Assembly: GCA_964479275.1 (NCBI GenBank) | Contig: CAYZLR010000010.1 | Coordinates: 1-58,076 of the forward strand | Direction: 5' to 3' | Origin: CALLPQ01 sp964479275 | Lineage (GTDB): Bacteria; Pseudomonadota; Alphaproteobacteria; Caulobacterales; Parvularculaceae | Length of the DNA stretch: 58,076 nucleotides | The notes under the pieces: model-generated | Database searches by the model: none | What the model saw: only the letters and a program-made list of their open reading frames with translations | Told to the model about the DNA's origin: nothing | In this document: positions 18,101-24,464 of the stretch, piece by piece | Layout: the number at the start of each line of letters is the position of its first letter | How positions within the stretch are numbered: the stretch's first letter is position 1 | Translations under genes and position numbers: made by a program

Positions 18101-19525
18101 CAAGACAGCGCAACAGCCATTGATTTGGGCTTGCCTACGAGTGGTGTTGACGAGGTTTTTGAACCCGTATTCTCCGTTGCCAGTGCCGGGAACGTTCAAG
18201 CGACGGAAACCTTTATCAATAGTGGCTTTACAAATGCTCAATTGGTCGGCCTTTTGATCACTCAAGTGGGTAATTTCATGGGGACAGCGTTTAACGACGA
18301 ATTTGTCGGTTCAGCTGATGATGACCATGTGTCCTTTGGTGAGGGAAATGACACCATCAATGGCCGCGATGGTAATGATACTCTTGCTGGCGAAGCTGGT
18401 GATGACCTTATTTTCGGCGGTACTGGGGATGATTTTCTCTCCGGAGGACGCGGCGCTGACGTAATATCAGGGGGAGAGGGCTTTGATACTCTTTCTTTTG
18501 CAGAAGCTATGGAAGGGATCACCGTTGATTTTGTCAACGAGCTTAATATGGGCGATGCTGAAGGAGATGCGATTTTTGGTGTTGAAGCGATCATAGGTAC
18601 ATCTAACGCCGATATATTTATTCTGGATGGTAGTGTTTTTGAGGTCGATGCTGGCAATGGGAATGATTCTATTATCGGCGGCGAGAATGATAACCGCTTC
18701 GAGGCGGGGGCAGGCAATGACTCCGTTCAAGCGGCTGCTGGTGATGATGTCATCATCGGCGGAAGCGGTTTTGATCGCCTCGAAGGTGGTAGTGATAATG
18801 ATAGCCTCTTTGGTGGTCAGCATGCTGATAAATTAATCGGTGGCGACGGCAACGACGAACTGTTTGGTGAAGATGGGGCTGACCGTTTGTTCGGTGGTTC
18901 AGGAGAAGATTTTTTAAGCGGTGGTTTTCAAACAGACGTTTTGTTTGGCGGCTTTGGTGACGATAGTTTGTTTGGGGACGATGGTAACGATAGATTGAGT
19001 GGAAATGCGGGGCAAGACCGACTATTTGGCGGCGCTGGCGATGACCGGTTAAGTGGCGACTTTAATCGAGACACATTATTTGGCGGTGAAGGCGATGACA
19101 CTGTCTTTGGCGGGGCGGGACCTGATCAGCTATTTGGTGAAATTGGCAACGATCTTCTTGCGGGCGGTGGTGGCAGCGATGTCTTGGACGGCGGTGCTGG
19201 TGATGATCATCTTATAGGATTTGGTGGATTTGATACACTGACCGGCGGGGCAGGCGATGATATTCTTGAAGGTCGTTTTAATGCCGACTTATTTGTTTTC
19301 GCTGACGACTTCGGTAATGATGTCATTAATGATTTTGATGCGCTTAACAACGCGGAGCGCATTGATTTGTCCGCTGTCAGTGAGGTTACGGATTTTGTAG
19401 ATCTTGTAAATGATCACTTAATAGTTGGCAGTGATGGTTTTGCTCAGATTATTGTCGGATCAGACTCGATTACTTTAACGGGTGTTGACGTCGTTGATCT
19501 GGGTGAGAGTGATTTCATTTTCTAG
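12113..19525 (+). CDS. Giant secreted RTX protein with GH-A-like glycosidase domain
   Basis: Predicted extracellular protein of 2470 residues. Residues ~1-620 resemble the TIM-barrel domain of alphaproteobacterial proteins often labelled cellulose-binding. The block PWFNIPHQATDEYVQQFAEY leads to EYSNEVWN with the Asn351-Glu352 pair typical of the clan GH-A acid/base, and YEGGSH supplies Glu559 as candidate nucleophile. From ~residue 690 on come many calcium-binding nonapeptides (GGxGxDxLx), broken by five copies of a ~95-residue module and by capping segments of the form VTGxDGxDTLxxIExVQFxDG. The last ~60 residues (NDVINDFDA...ERIDLSAVSE...DFIF) resemble the serralysin/type I C-terminal export region. 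No N-terminal signal peptide is seen, in keeping with type I secretion, yet no HlyB/HlyD/TolC genes are near. Start ATG follows AGGGGCC. The substrate is unknown and catalysis is inferred. Confidence 0.85.
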   Translation: MNSDYLETAERAFGFDDPSLAVGLNDIAFYSSELPFLNVLKQVGDSGFNDGAWEIFVPNPDDGSLERFDYSEAYHAGFLDENGYVQNLPEGAFARVFLFNSLTEEAGTGGRYVFSFEGEADFKITGGVVNEELSEPGRYVVDIEDATAFGLTINETDPGNNLRNLSLVREENIELFEAGAIFNPDFIELFDDHAVLRFMDWMETNNSNQINFSDLATTDAAFFGIPPNQSYEYLFAGDVPGLAEQLAQSGQTISDLSNGEFTQIFIDPLTGEPFRDAQTNEIIINVPPELLPEGIPTGVPIEILVELANQVGADPWFNIPHQATDEYVQQFAEYVRDNLDPGLTARFEYSNEVWNAQFTQFHYANQKGLELFGEDAYGGFPFEAYYGYRSAEILDLITDVFAETGSQDRVHGVLATQTVNFGIAQQALEGVEIYLNEQNEGKSVDDLFDSLAVTGYYGPVIREGTFEKPGHLSLYQSIIDESIARFESGLEATQYQYFIEQITQDLRDSSVTNAYFAQNRPDLDPKDYPQVFSLDELQFFFDFNAGVARANGLELVQYEGGSHILSSLDLFEDTRLLDFLAALNDSPEIAQVNTDALITFRQTEGATLANDFVGVAQRGLFGPFGSLENLNDSSPVFDSFNEYNLNAATGTQFGTTTIDQPFGSINEGRDRSSFLNGRTDTGTQNDDLIIGSVEEDFLAGSLGDDTLVGGRGDDGLNGGDGFDIAVFSGSAFDHSFGYTGDGLRVVGLDGDDFLINIEAISFEDGETILVESLVSGISPLISYFGGQAFTPEVDDNLGPVTIIALDEFTVTGFNLEANANEPAVTEIIYATARGEVTQTQRDFILNGAQAAFDAGAANFVSNVTNITGTRFGDRFEGHNEGELVDLGDGSDVLFGFGGDDTLSGNSGSDSLFGGTGNDVLNPGFGADEVDGGAGVDAVILNSFRTDNIVVREGNGVRIQNAGNDDFIQNVEFFQFLDGQILTFDQLFEDLNPNLFYVGGGEYEAIANEGTGVYISSFFANSVTGNELGVDANSVVSTQDAVYFVTDPNFSFDVFEQINSFGVANALNFVDLIANTNSIVGTEFNDVFIGLGSGERVSLGAGNDNLSGLGGNDTLDGGAGDDVINGGAGADVLIAGQGNDTIIGGDGVDLLVLEGSADDYFYSTVSGGVVIFAPDGEYFVSSVENVVFDDGNLVTLQSLIDGDATPGSAVTDLRGLNYTATGDGASGVTISTLDISSQTAQDIGVPASGFTSAVDSIFFVADIGNPEASLENINRGIDNASLVVDLVTNPGAFIGTMFDDVFEGSVGDDSVELRGGNDFLNGAEGNDSLSGDDGNDSLLGGQGSDALTGGNGDDFVSGGVGDDLIFGGLGSDTIDGGEDFDTLSFENVQGSVVLDFSTGVHGGAATGDTISRIEAVIGTSGNDTIIAGDPELNISGGIGDDSLIGGSGNNIISGGSGRDTLFGGGGNDFIDGGSGEDVLLLQGSASDYTFEETQTGFIVTGLEGSDTLTAVENVQFSNGEIFNLFVLSNPTPPSTTSLGGGSFEGVSTGSAGVIIGAIDPNGVTASDFGVGPAGFTNNIDTIYFVADADDPLATNEIINGGSFAAVNVAQFFAQVGSFNGTQFDDRFTGSLGNETVDLGAGNDELSGFAGNDTLSGGSGDDVLNGGDGDDVLEGGTGADTINGGAGTDILSFANALTAIGIDFTNGANNSGAAIGDSVSDIEIIQGSVHDDTITLGSAIFEANGGNGNDVLAGGAGNHSLFGELGDDTLIGGDGVDFLDGGIGDDLIQGGSGADIIIGGFGRDTVSFENSTTGLTLDFGQEVYTGDAAGDSIFGVEAVIGSQGDDHLILSGDVVDAEGGSGADTIVGTDGNNILFGGSGDDTLDGRVGNDVLNGGEGEDLVILSGSTGDYIIEQNADGFVVTGIDGVDTLIDIENVQFADGMTISLLDWLGGNQNAEDNQAQAEDEEENQAGALSIEDNTFQSEADGDNGVLIRAIAQDSATAIDLGLPTSGVDEVFEPVFSVASAGNVQATETFINSGFTNAQLVGLLITQVGNFMGTAFNDEFVGSADDDHVSFGEGNDTINGRDGNDTLAGEAGDDLIFGGTGDDFLSGGRGADVISGGEGFDTLSFAEAMEGITVDFVNELNMGDAEGDAIFGVEAIIGTSNADIFILDGSVFEVDAGNGNDSIIGGENDNRFEAGAGNDSVQAAAGDDVIIGGSGFDRLEGGSDNDSLFGGQHADKLIGGDGNDELFGEDGADRLFGGSGEDFLSGGFQTDVLFGGFGDDSLFGDDGNDRLSGNAGQDRLFGGAGDDRLSGDFNRDTLFGGEGDDTVFGGAGPDQLFGEIGNDLLAGGGGSDVLDGGAGDDHLIGFGGFDTLTGGAGDDILEGRFNADLFVFADDFGNDVINDFDALNNAERIDLSAVSEVTDFVDLVNDHLIVGSDGFAQIIVGSDSITLTGVDVVDLGESDFIF
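14456..18310 (+). repeat. Five copies of a ~95-residue module within the RTX protein
   Basis: Copies lie near 14456-14743, 15093-15379, 15738-16021, 16715-16995 and 18029-18310. Aligned by eye they share: an opening aromatic strand, G-V-x-I, a T-x-x-(D/E)-x-G-(V/L) turn, V-D-x-(I/V)-(Y/F)-F-V-A, then A-T-x-E-x-I-N-x-G and an ending of the form F-x-G-T-x-F-(D/N)-D-x-F-x-G that runs straight into the next calcium-binding array. Copy 1 is the most diverged; copies 3 and 4 are the most alike. Between copies sit 1-3 RTX arrays, so the repeating unit is module plus array plus cap. Confidence 0.75.
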
Positions 19526-19568
19526 AAATCCTGCCTACTCATAACGCAGTTTCAAATGTTTTTTAGGC

Positions 19569-19609
19569 TTCAGCAGAGCAACAAGCTATCAGACTTTTGC
19601 TCTGCTGAA
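19569..19609 (+). terminator. Strong hairpin after the giant RTX gene
   Basis: A perfect 13-bp inverted repeat, TTCAGCAGAGCAA (19569-19581) and TTGCTCTGCTGAA (19597-19609), with a 15-nt loop, 44 bases after the stop codon at 19525. No T-run follows directly, so intrinsic termination is likely but not textbook; it may mainly stabilise the 3' end of the long mRNA. Confidence 0.6.
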
Positions 19610-19702
19610 ACTGTTGATCAAACTTCATGTTGCAGTTTTAAAACAGTTTGCGTGTTTGTGGGAACCGGTTGAACTGCAATAAATGCGAAAAAAGAGAGAC
19701 TT

Positions 19703-19743
19703 AAAGCCCCTCGGCGATTCAAATTGAAGTGGAGGTGCTTTAA
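19703..19743. repeat. 41-nt intergenic hairpin repeat, copy B
   Basis: Second copy of the element at 6901-6941, 36 of 41 positions identical. The arms are AAAGCCCC and GGTGCTTT, with one mismatch in the stem. The inner part gains a T-A pair where copy A has T-G, so pairing is largely kept. It lies between the giant RTX gene and the short-chain dehydrogenase. Confidence 0.7.
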
Positions 19744-19804
19744 CCTAGCATTGGCTAGGATAAATCTATATCAAACTTCAATCAAGCAATATGGTGCTAG
19801 CCAA
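19744..19804. promoter_or_regulatory. Inverted repeats upstream of the SDR gene
   Basis: Two nested symmetries sit 40-100 bases before the dehydrogenase start. CCTAGC-ATTG-GCTAGG at 19744-19759 is a 6-bp hairpin or operator-like palindrome. TTGGCTAG (19751-19758) pairs with CTAGCCAA (19797-19804) across 38 bases. The position suits an operator or 5' UTR structure for the SDR gene run. No regulator gene is adjacent, so this is a lead only. Confidence 0.35.
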
Positions 19805-19844
19805 AAAATGGTTGTGAGACTTAGATATAAAAAAGGAATTACCA

Positions 19845-20723
19845 ATGACCTTAAAAAATAAAACTCTTTTTATCACAGGCGCGAGTCGAGGCATTGGGCT
19901 TGAAATTGCTAAGCGAGCGGCGAAAGATGGCGCAAATATCGCAATCGCGGCTAAAACAGCAGAGCCACATAAGCACTTGCCGGGTACAATTTATACAGCC
20001 GCAGACGAAATTAGAGCCGAGGGCGGAAATGCTTTGCCTCTGGTTGTGGATATTCGTGATGCAGATCAAGTCCAAGAGGCTGTAGCTCAAACTGTCGCCG
20101 AGTTTGGGGGGATGATTGATATTTGTGTTAACAATGCTTCTGCAATCAGCCTAACGGGCACTCTTGAGACGCCAGCAAAACGTTGGGATCTTATGCATCA
20201 AGTCAACGCAAGAGGGACCTTTGTGGTTAGTCAGGCGTGTATTCCTTATTTGAAAAAAGCAGAGAACCCTCACGTCTTAAATTTATCGCCGCCGCTCGAT
20301 CTTTCTCCAAAATGGTTCAAAGGACATGTTGCTTACACAATGGCCAAATATGGAATGTCTCTTTGTGTTTTAGGCATGGCGGAAGAGTTTAAAAATGATG
20401 GCATCGCTTTTAATGCGCTTTGGCCTCGCACAGCAATTGCCACCGCGGCGGTAAAGTTTGCTTTGGGCGGAGATGCTATGATGGAAGCATCACGTAAGCC
20501 GGAAATTTTAAGTGATGCGGCCTATATGATTTTCAACAAATCTGCAAAAACTTTATCAGGCAATTTTTTCATTGATGATAGTTTCATGTATGAAAACGGA
20601 ATTACTAATTTTGAACCTTATAGAGTAGACCCAAGTAAAAAACTGGTTGTTGATTTTTTTGTACCGGATCATTCAACCCCGCCACCTGGAGTCGCGGAAA
20701 CACTAGTGGATATGTATTCATAG
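19845..20723 (+). CDS. Short-chain dehydrogenase, HSDL2-like
   Basis: NAD(P)-dependent oxidoreductase of the classical SDR superfamily, 292 residues. The best resemblance is to bacterial homologues of hydroxysteroid dehydrogenase-like protein 2, whose physiological substrate is unclear (fatty-acyl or steroid-like). Seen: TGASRGIG cofactor loop near residue 11, DIRDADQV acidic strand, NNASAI, the catalytic Y-x-x-x-K in VAYTMAKYGMS, and LSPPLDLSPKWF, where the active-site Ser of the HSDL2 group is expected. AAAAGGA before ATG 19845 supports the start. The SCP2 domain of eukaryotic HSDL2 is absent. The HDAC-like gene follows within 25 bases and the phosphatase after it, which suggests one transcript. 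Confidence 0.88.
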   Translation: MTLKNKTLFITGASRGIGLEIAKRAAKDGANIAIAAKTAEPHKHLPGTIYTAADEIRAEGGNALPLVVDIRDADQVQEAVAQTVAEFGGMIDICVNNASAISLTGTLETPAKRWDLMHQVNARGTFVVSQACIPYLKKAENPHVLNLSPPLDLSPKWFKGHVAYTMAKYGMSLCVLGMAEEFKNDGIAFNALWPRTAIATAAVKFALGGDAMMEASRKPEILSDAAYMIFNKSAKTLSGNFFIDDSFMYENGITNFEPYRVDPSKKLVVDFFVPDHSTPPPGVAETLVDMYS

Positions 20724-20744
20724 TTATGTAAGGTGCGTGAAATT

Positions 20745-21680
20745 ATGAAAACTATTCTCTACACACGCCAAAGCTTTTATGATCATGAGGTCCCTCCCGG
20801 TCATGTCGAACATGGAGGGCGCTATCAATCTGCTGAAATGGCTTTGCAAAATGAAGCATTTTCAGCGCTTGATCGACGATTGGCTCCTCTAGCGTCATTA
20901 GAAATGGTAAAGCTTGCACATCCTGACTTCTATGTTGAAGAGATCAATAAATTCAATCCCGAGCAAGGGCTGGTTCAACTTGATGCTGATACATTTATGG
21001 GAGAGACTTCCCTAGAGGCGACTTTGCGTGCGGCTGGTGGAGCCGCGGCTGGTGTTGATGCGGTTTTTGCTGGTGAGGCGCGCAATGCGTTCATTCTGGC
21101 GCGTCCGCCCGGCCATCATGCCGAGCAGGCAAAGTCAATGGGATTTTGTATCTTTAATCATGTCGCGATTGCCGCGCGTCACGCAAGGAAAGCGCACGGC
21201 GCAAGGAAAATCGCGGTTGTTGATTTTGATGTCCATCATGGCAATGGAACTGAGGCAATATTTTGGGATGATGAGCAAGGTTTTTTTGCCTCCTCTCATG
21301 AATGGCCACAATATCCGGGCACTGGTCGTGATACAGACCAAGGGGCTTATGAGAATATTCACAATGCCCCTTTGGCTTCAGGCAGTGATGGGCAGGCATT
21401 TCGACGCGCTTGGGGGGATAAGTTGTTACCGGCGCTGAGTGACTTCGATCCAGATATGATTGTAATTTCAGCTGGGTTTGATGCTCATAGGGCCGACCCC
21501 TTGGGCGGCCTTGGTCTGATCGAAGAAGATTTTAGCTGGGTAACGCGTGAGATTTGTGCCATTGCTAGGCAAACTTGTGCGGGGCGGATTGTATCCGTGC
21601 TTGAAGGCGGGTATGACCTTGCGGCATTGGGCTCCAGTGTTGCTGCACATGTCCATGAATTAATGGGGGCGGGGCACTAA
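20745..21680 (+). CDS. Histone deacetylase-like amidohydrolase (class II type)
   Basis: Zinc-dependent deacetylase of the arginase/deacetylase fold. Bacterial members act on acetylpolyamines or other N-acetyl amides; the substrate here cannot be told from sequence. Motifs in order: RPPGHHAEQ (the tandem histidines), GFCIFNHVAIAA, VVDFDVHHGNGT with zinc ligands Asp162 and His164, SHEWPQYPGTG, SAGFDAHRADPLGG with third ligand Asp246, and the terminal EGGYDL with no disruption. The active site is therefore complete. Start ATG 20745 has AAGG 11 bases upstream and matches the family N-terminus (MKTILYT); a GTG at 20733 is possible. Middle gene of the SDR - HDAC - histidine phosphatase run. Confidence 0.92.
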   Translation: MKTILYTRQSFYDHEVPPGHVEHGGRYQSAEMALQNEAFSALDRRLAPLASLEMVKLAHPDFYVEEINKFNPEQGLVQLDADTFMGETSLEATLRAAGGAAAGVDAVFAGEARNAFILARPPGHHAEQAKSMGFCIFNHVAIAARHARKAHGARKIAVVDFDVHHGNGTEAIFWDDEQGFFASSHEWPQYPGTGRDTDQGAYENIHNAPLASGSDGQAFRRAWGDKLLPALSDFDPDMIVISAGFDAHRADPLGGLGLIEEDFSWVTREICAIARQTCAGRIVSVLEGGYDLAALGSSVAAHVHELMGAGH

Positions 21681-21700
21681 GTAAGGTTTAACTGGATTTT

Positions 21701-22276
21701 ATGGCAGGAGAAATAATTACTGTGCGCCACGGGCGTCCGGCATTGTCCCGGCGGGTCATCTTGTCTGCGCAAGATTATGGGGAGTGGTGGCAAAAGTACG
21801 ATGAAAGCGGTTTAATGACGGGGCAAATACCACCAGACAGCTTGCTTGAGTTGACGCGTCACGCGACACAAATGTTCTCTTCGACGATGCCAAGAGCTAT
21901 AGAAACGGCTAATTTTTTAACTGCTGATAACATACCCGTACAGATAGAGGTACTTTTTGTTGAGGCCCCTTTGCCACCGCCGCCTTGGCCAAACTGGATA
22001 AAAATGTCCCCTCAATTTTGGGGAGCAACTTCTCGAGTTTACTGGAATGCTGGTTACGTTACGCCGGGTATGGAAACCAAGGCAGAAGCCTGGCGGCGTG
22101 TCGATAAGATTATTGATCGATTGAGTGAGAATCTCAAAGACGGTCGCGTGGTTTTATGTGCACACGGATATTTAAACTGGATGATAGATCGACGGTTAAG
22201 AGCGCGTGGGTTAACGCGGATCGAGCATAACGGGGGCCATAAGTATTGGTCCTATCGACGCTATCAAAGCCATTAA
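21701..22276 (+). CDS. Histidine phosphatase family protein
   Basis: Member of the phosphoglycerate-mutase-like histidine phosphatase superfamily, 191 residues. The N-terminal catalytic block is TVRHGRPALS (Arg-His-Gly with the phospho-accepting His), with SSTMPRAIETA in the middle and a second catalytic His in VVLCAHGYLNWMI. The size suits the SixA/cobC-like group rather than true PGM. The N-terminus lacks a signal peptide, so it is cytoplasmic. It follows the HDAC-like gene by 20 bases and probably shares its transcript. Substrate unknown; a role in the same small-molecule pathway as its two neighbours is inference only. Confidence 0.85.
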   Translation: MAGEIITVRHGRPALSRRVILSAQDYGEWWQKYDESGLMTGQIPPDSLLELTRHATQMFSSTMPRAIETANFLTADNIPVQIEVLFVEAPLPPPPWPNWIKMSPQFWGATSRVYWNAGYVTPGMETKAEAWRRVDKIIDRLSENLKDGRVVLCAHGYLNWMIDRRLRARGLTRIEHNGGHKYWSYRRYQSH

Positions 22277-22711
22277 AACTTGAGTTTTCTGAGTACACCC
22301 CGGTTTTCTATCCTGTTGACAGAACGGGGATTAAGCTTTAAAACTGTTTTTGTTGCAGTGCAGCGTGCGCGATCGGCAAGGCGATAATCTACTCAGCACA
22401 TTAATCAGTTAAATGTCCGACTAACCAAATTGCCCTACTATAAGACGCATTTTTTGAATATGATAGAATAGTTTTTGAACGCGATATTCTCATTTCAATC
22501 AGCACCAATACCATAAAAGCGATGCATCGCAGTCGACCTATAACGGGTTATGGATACTGGCAAAGCGGCGCGTCATTAAAATTATAAACGGCCAGATTTT
22601 AACATTGCGGGAAGATAAGTTCATCAATATTGCCTCAAGCGAGTTCTGGGAAACAGAATTTTTTGATCATACTTAAGATTAATGAGCTTTCTTAAATTAA
22701 ATAAAAATCAT
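22277..22711. other. 435-bp intergenic region with weak hairpin and RTX-like scrap
   Basis: No complete gene. CCCC (22298-22301) and CGGGG (22325-22329), with partly paired TTCT/AGAA inside, form a weak hairpin just after the histidine phosphatase and may end that transcript. At 22590-22606 a 17-base run, GGCCAGATTTTAACATT, is identical and in the same codon phase as part of the RTX protein gene (15044-15060). The frame around it is open from 22479 to a stop near 22675 but has no start codon, so it may be a gene remnant or chance. Confidence 0.35.
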
Positions 22712-24163
22712 ATGACATTTTTGACACTTGGACTAAGCGAAAAGCTTTTAAAAGCCATTGAAGAGTCGGGGTATACAGAGCCCACTCCAATTCAGGCCGC
22801 AGCAATTCCCGAAGCGCTCACCGGGCGTGACGTATTAGGTATTGCGCAAACGGGTACCGGCAAGACAGCTTCTTTTACTCTGCCGATGATTGAGCGTCTT
22901 TCAAAGGGGCGTGCAAGAGCGAGAATGCCACGTTCGTTAGTGTTGGCACCCACGCGTGAGTTGGCGGCGCAAGTTGCTGAAAATTTTGAAAAATATGGTA
23001 AATACCACAAACTCTCAATGGCCTTGCTCATTGGCGGGGTTTCGTTTGGTGATCAAGAGGCCAAGTTGATGCGCGGCGTTAATGTTTTGATTGCGACGCC
23101 GGGGCGCATGCTCGATCATTTTGAGCGAGGGCGCTTATTGTTAAATGGCATTGAGGTGATGGTGGTCGATGAGGCTGACCGTATGTTGGATATGGGGTTT
23201 ATTCCTGATATTGAACGTATTTTTAAGCTCACTCCGATGACGCGCCAAACTTTGTTTTTTTCAGCAACCATGCCCCCCGAGATACAACGGATAACAGATA
23301 CGTTTTTGCACAAGCCGGCTCGTGTTGAAGTCTCAAAACCCGCGCAAACCGCAGATACAATTACCCAACGTATTGTGCGCATTCCGGGTAAGGATGAGCG
23401 CATCAAACGCATGATTTTACGAAAATTGTTGAATGCTGATGATGTCAAAAATGGCATTATCTTTTGCAATCGGAAGTCTACGGTTGATATTGTTGCGAAG
23501 TCGCTACAAACTCATGGATTTAGTGCTAGACCTATTCATGGGGATCTAACGCAATCATTCCGTATGGAGACTTTGGCAAAATTTCGCGATGATGAGGTTC
23601 GCTTTCTAGTGGCCTCTGATGTCGCAGCTAGAGGATTAGATATTCCAGACGTAAGTCATGTCTTAAATTATGATGTTCCAATTCATGCGGATGATTATGT
23701 GCATCGTATTGGCAGGACAGGGCGCGCGGGGCGTAAAGGCACCGCTTTAATGCTGGTATTGGAAAAAGATAAAAAAGCTTTCGCCACAATCTTATCAACG
23801 ATCAAACGTGATCGTATCGAAGAACTGGATTTTTCAAAAGAATTAGAAGAGGCGCAAGCCGAAGCGGCGCGCCGTGGCCCTCCACGCGGTCGCAATAACC
23901 GATCAGACAACCACAAAGATCGGAACAGACAGGGAAGTGGAGGCGCGGATCGTAAAGGTCGTGAAAAACCCGATCGTCAACGACGCTCTCAATTCAATGA
24001 GAAATCAAAGCAGGTGCCTGCAATTGACACTGAAAATCCGGTTAGAGAAATAGCGTCATCTTCCCCGAAAACATCTCGGGCGCAATCTAAAAAACGCACT
24101 GAGAAGACAGAGGAACCAGTGATCGGTTTAGGGGATCACGTACCGGAATTTTTGCGGCGATAA
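22712..24163 (+). CDS. rhlE: DEAD-box ATP-dependent RNA helicase, RhlE-like
   Basis: RNA helicase for structured RNA, ribosome assembly or mRNA decay. All motifs of the family are present in order: Q motif (GYTEPTPIQ), motif I AQTGTGKT at ~45-52, Ia PTRELA, GG, TPGR, motif II DEAD at 153-156, SAT, then in the second RecA domain FCNRK, VASDVAARGLDIP and HRIGRTGRAG. The last ~110 residues are a low-complexity basic tail rich in Arg, Lys, Asn and Gln, as in RhlE proteins, likely an RNA-binding extension. I prefer ATG 22712 because the translated start (MTFLTLGLSEKLL) matches the family; ATG 22682 adds ten residues. Neither has a clear ribosome-binding site. Confidence 0.93.
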   Translation: MTFLTLGLSEKLLKAIEESGYTEPTPIQAAAIPEALTGRDVLGIAQTGTGKTASFTLPMIERLSKGRARARMPRSLVLAPTRELAAQVAENFEKYGKYHKLSMALLIGGVSFGDQEAKLMRGVNVLIATPGRMLDHFERGRLLLNGIEVMVVDEADRMLDMGFIPDIERIFKLTPMTRQTLFFSATMPPEIQRITDTFLHKPARVEVSKPAQTADTITQRIVRIPGKDERIKRMILRKLLNADDVKNGIIFCNRKSTVDIVAKSLQTHGFSARPIHGDLTQSFRMETLAKFRDDEVRFLVASDVAARGLDIPDVSHVLNYDVPIHADDYVHRIGRTGRAGRKGTALMLVLEKDKKAFATILSTIKRDRIEELDFSKELEEAQAEAARRGPPRGRNNRSDNHKDRNRQGSGGADRKGREKPDRQRRSQFNEKSKQVPAIDTENPVREIASSSPKTSRAQSKKRTEKTEEPVIGLGDHVPEFLRR

Positions 24164-24464
24164 TTCTATTCATATCCGTCCATTACTGCTTGCAGTGGAC
24201 GCTGACTTGAAATTTCAGACGTAAGTAAAGATGAGTCTTTGGTTCTGCGATCATTCAGCGTGGATTTTTACAACCTGTCCCTTTAGATGAAAATTCAGCT
24301 TTCTTACTAAAGCATGAATCAGTCTCGCAGTATTTTTTTATCATTTTCGAAAAATTAGGGGTTCCTTTACGCCAAAACCGTAAGTTAACCGCTAAAGATC
24401 GCTGTTAAATATGGCTTTCTGGTTCTGTATGGCGCCAATCTTAGAGCAGTTGAGAACGATTTAG
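24164..24464. other. 301-bp intergenic region
   Basis: I see no gene, clear terminator hairpin or promoter. It separates the helicase from the co-directional diguanylate cyclase and most likely holds the promoter of the latter. Confidence 0.3.

Noticed and set aside
14181..19370. Tandem DNA repeats that could look like a CRISPR or satellite array
   Set aside because: They are the codons of GGxGxD calcium-binding repeats in one continuous frame, with variable nucleotide sequence and no fixed spacer length.
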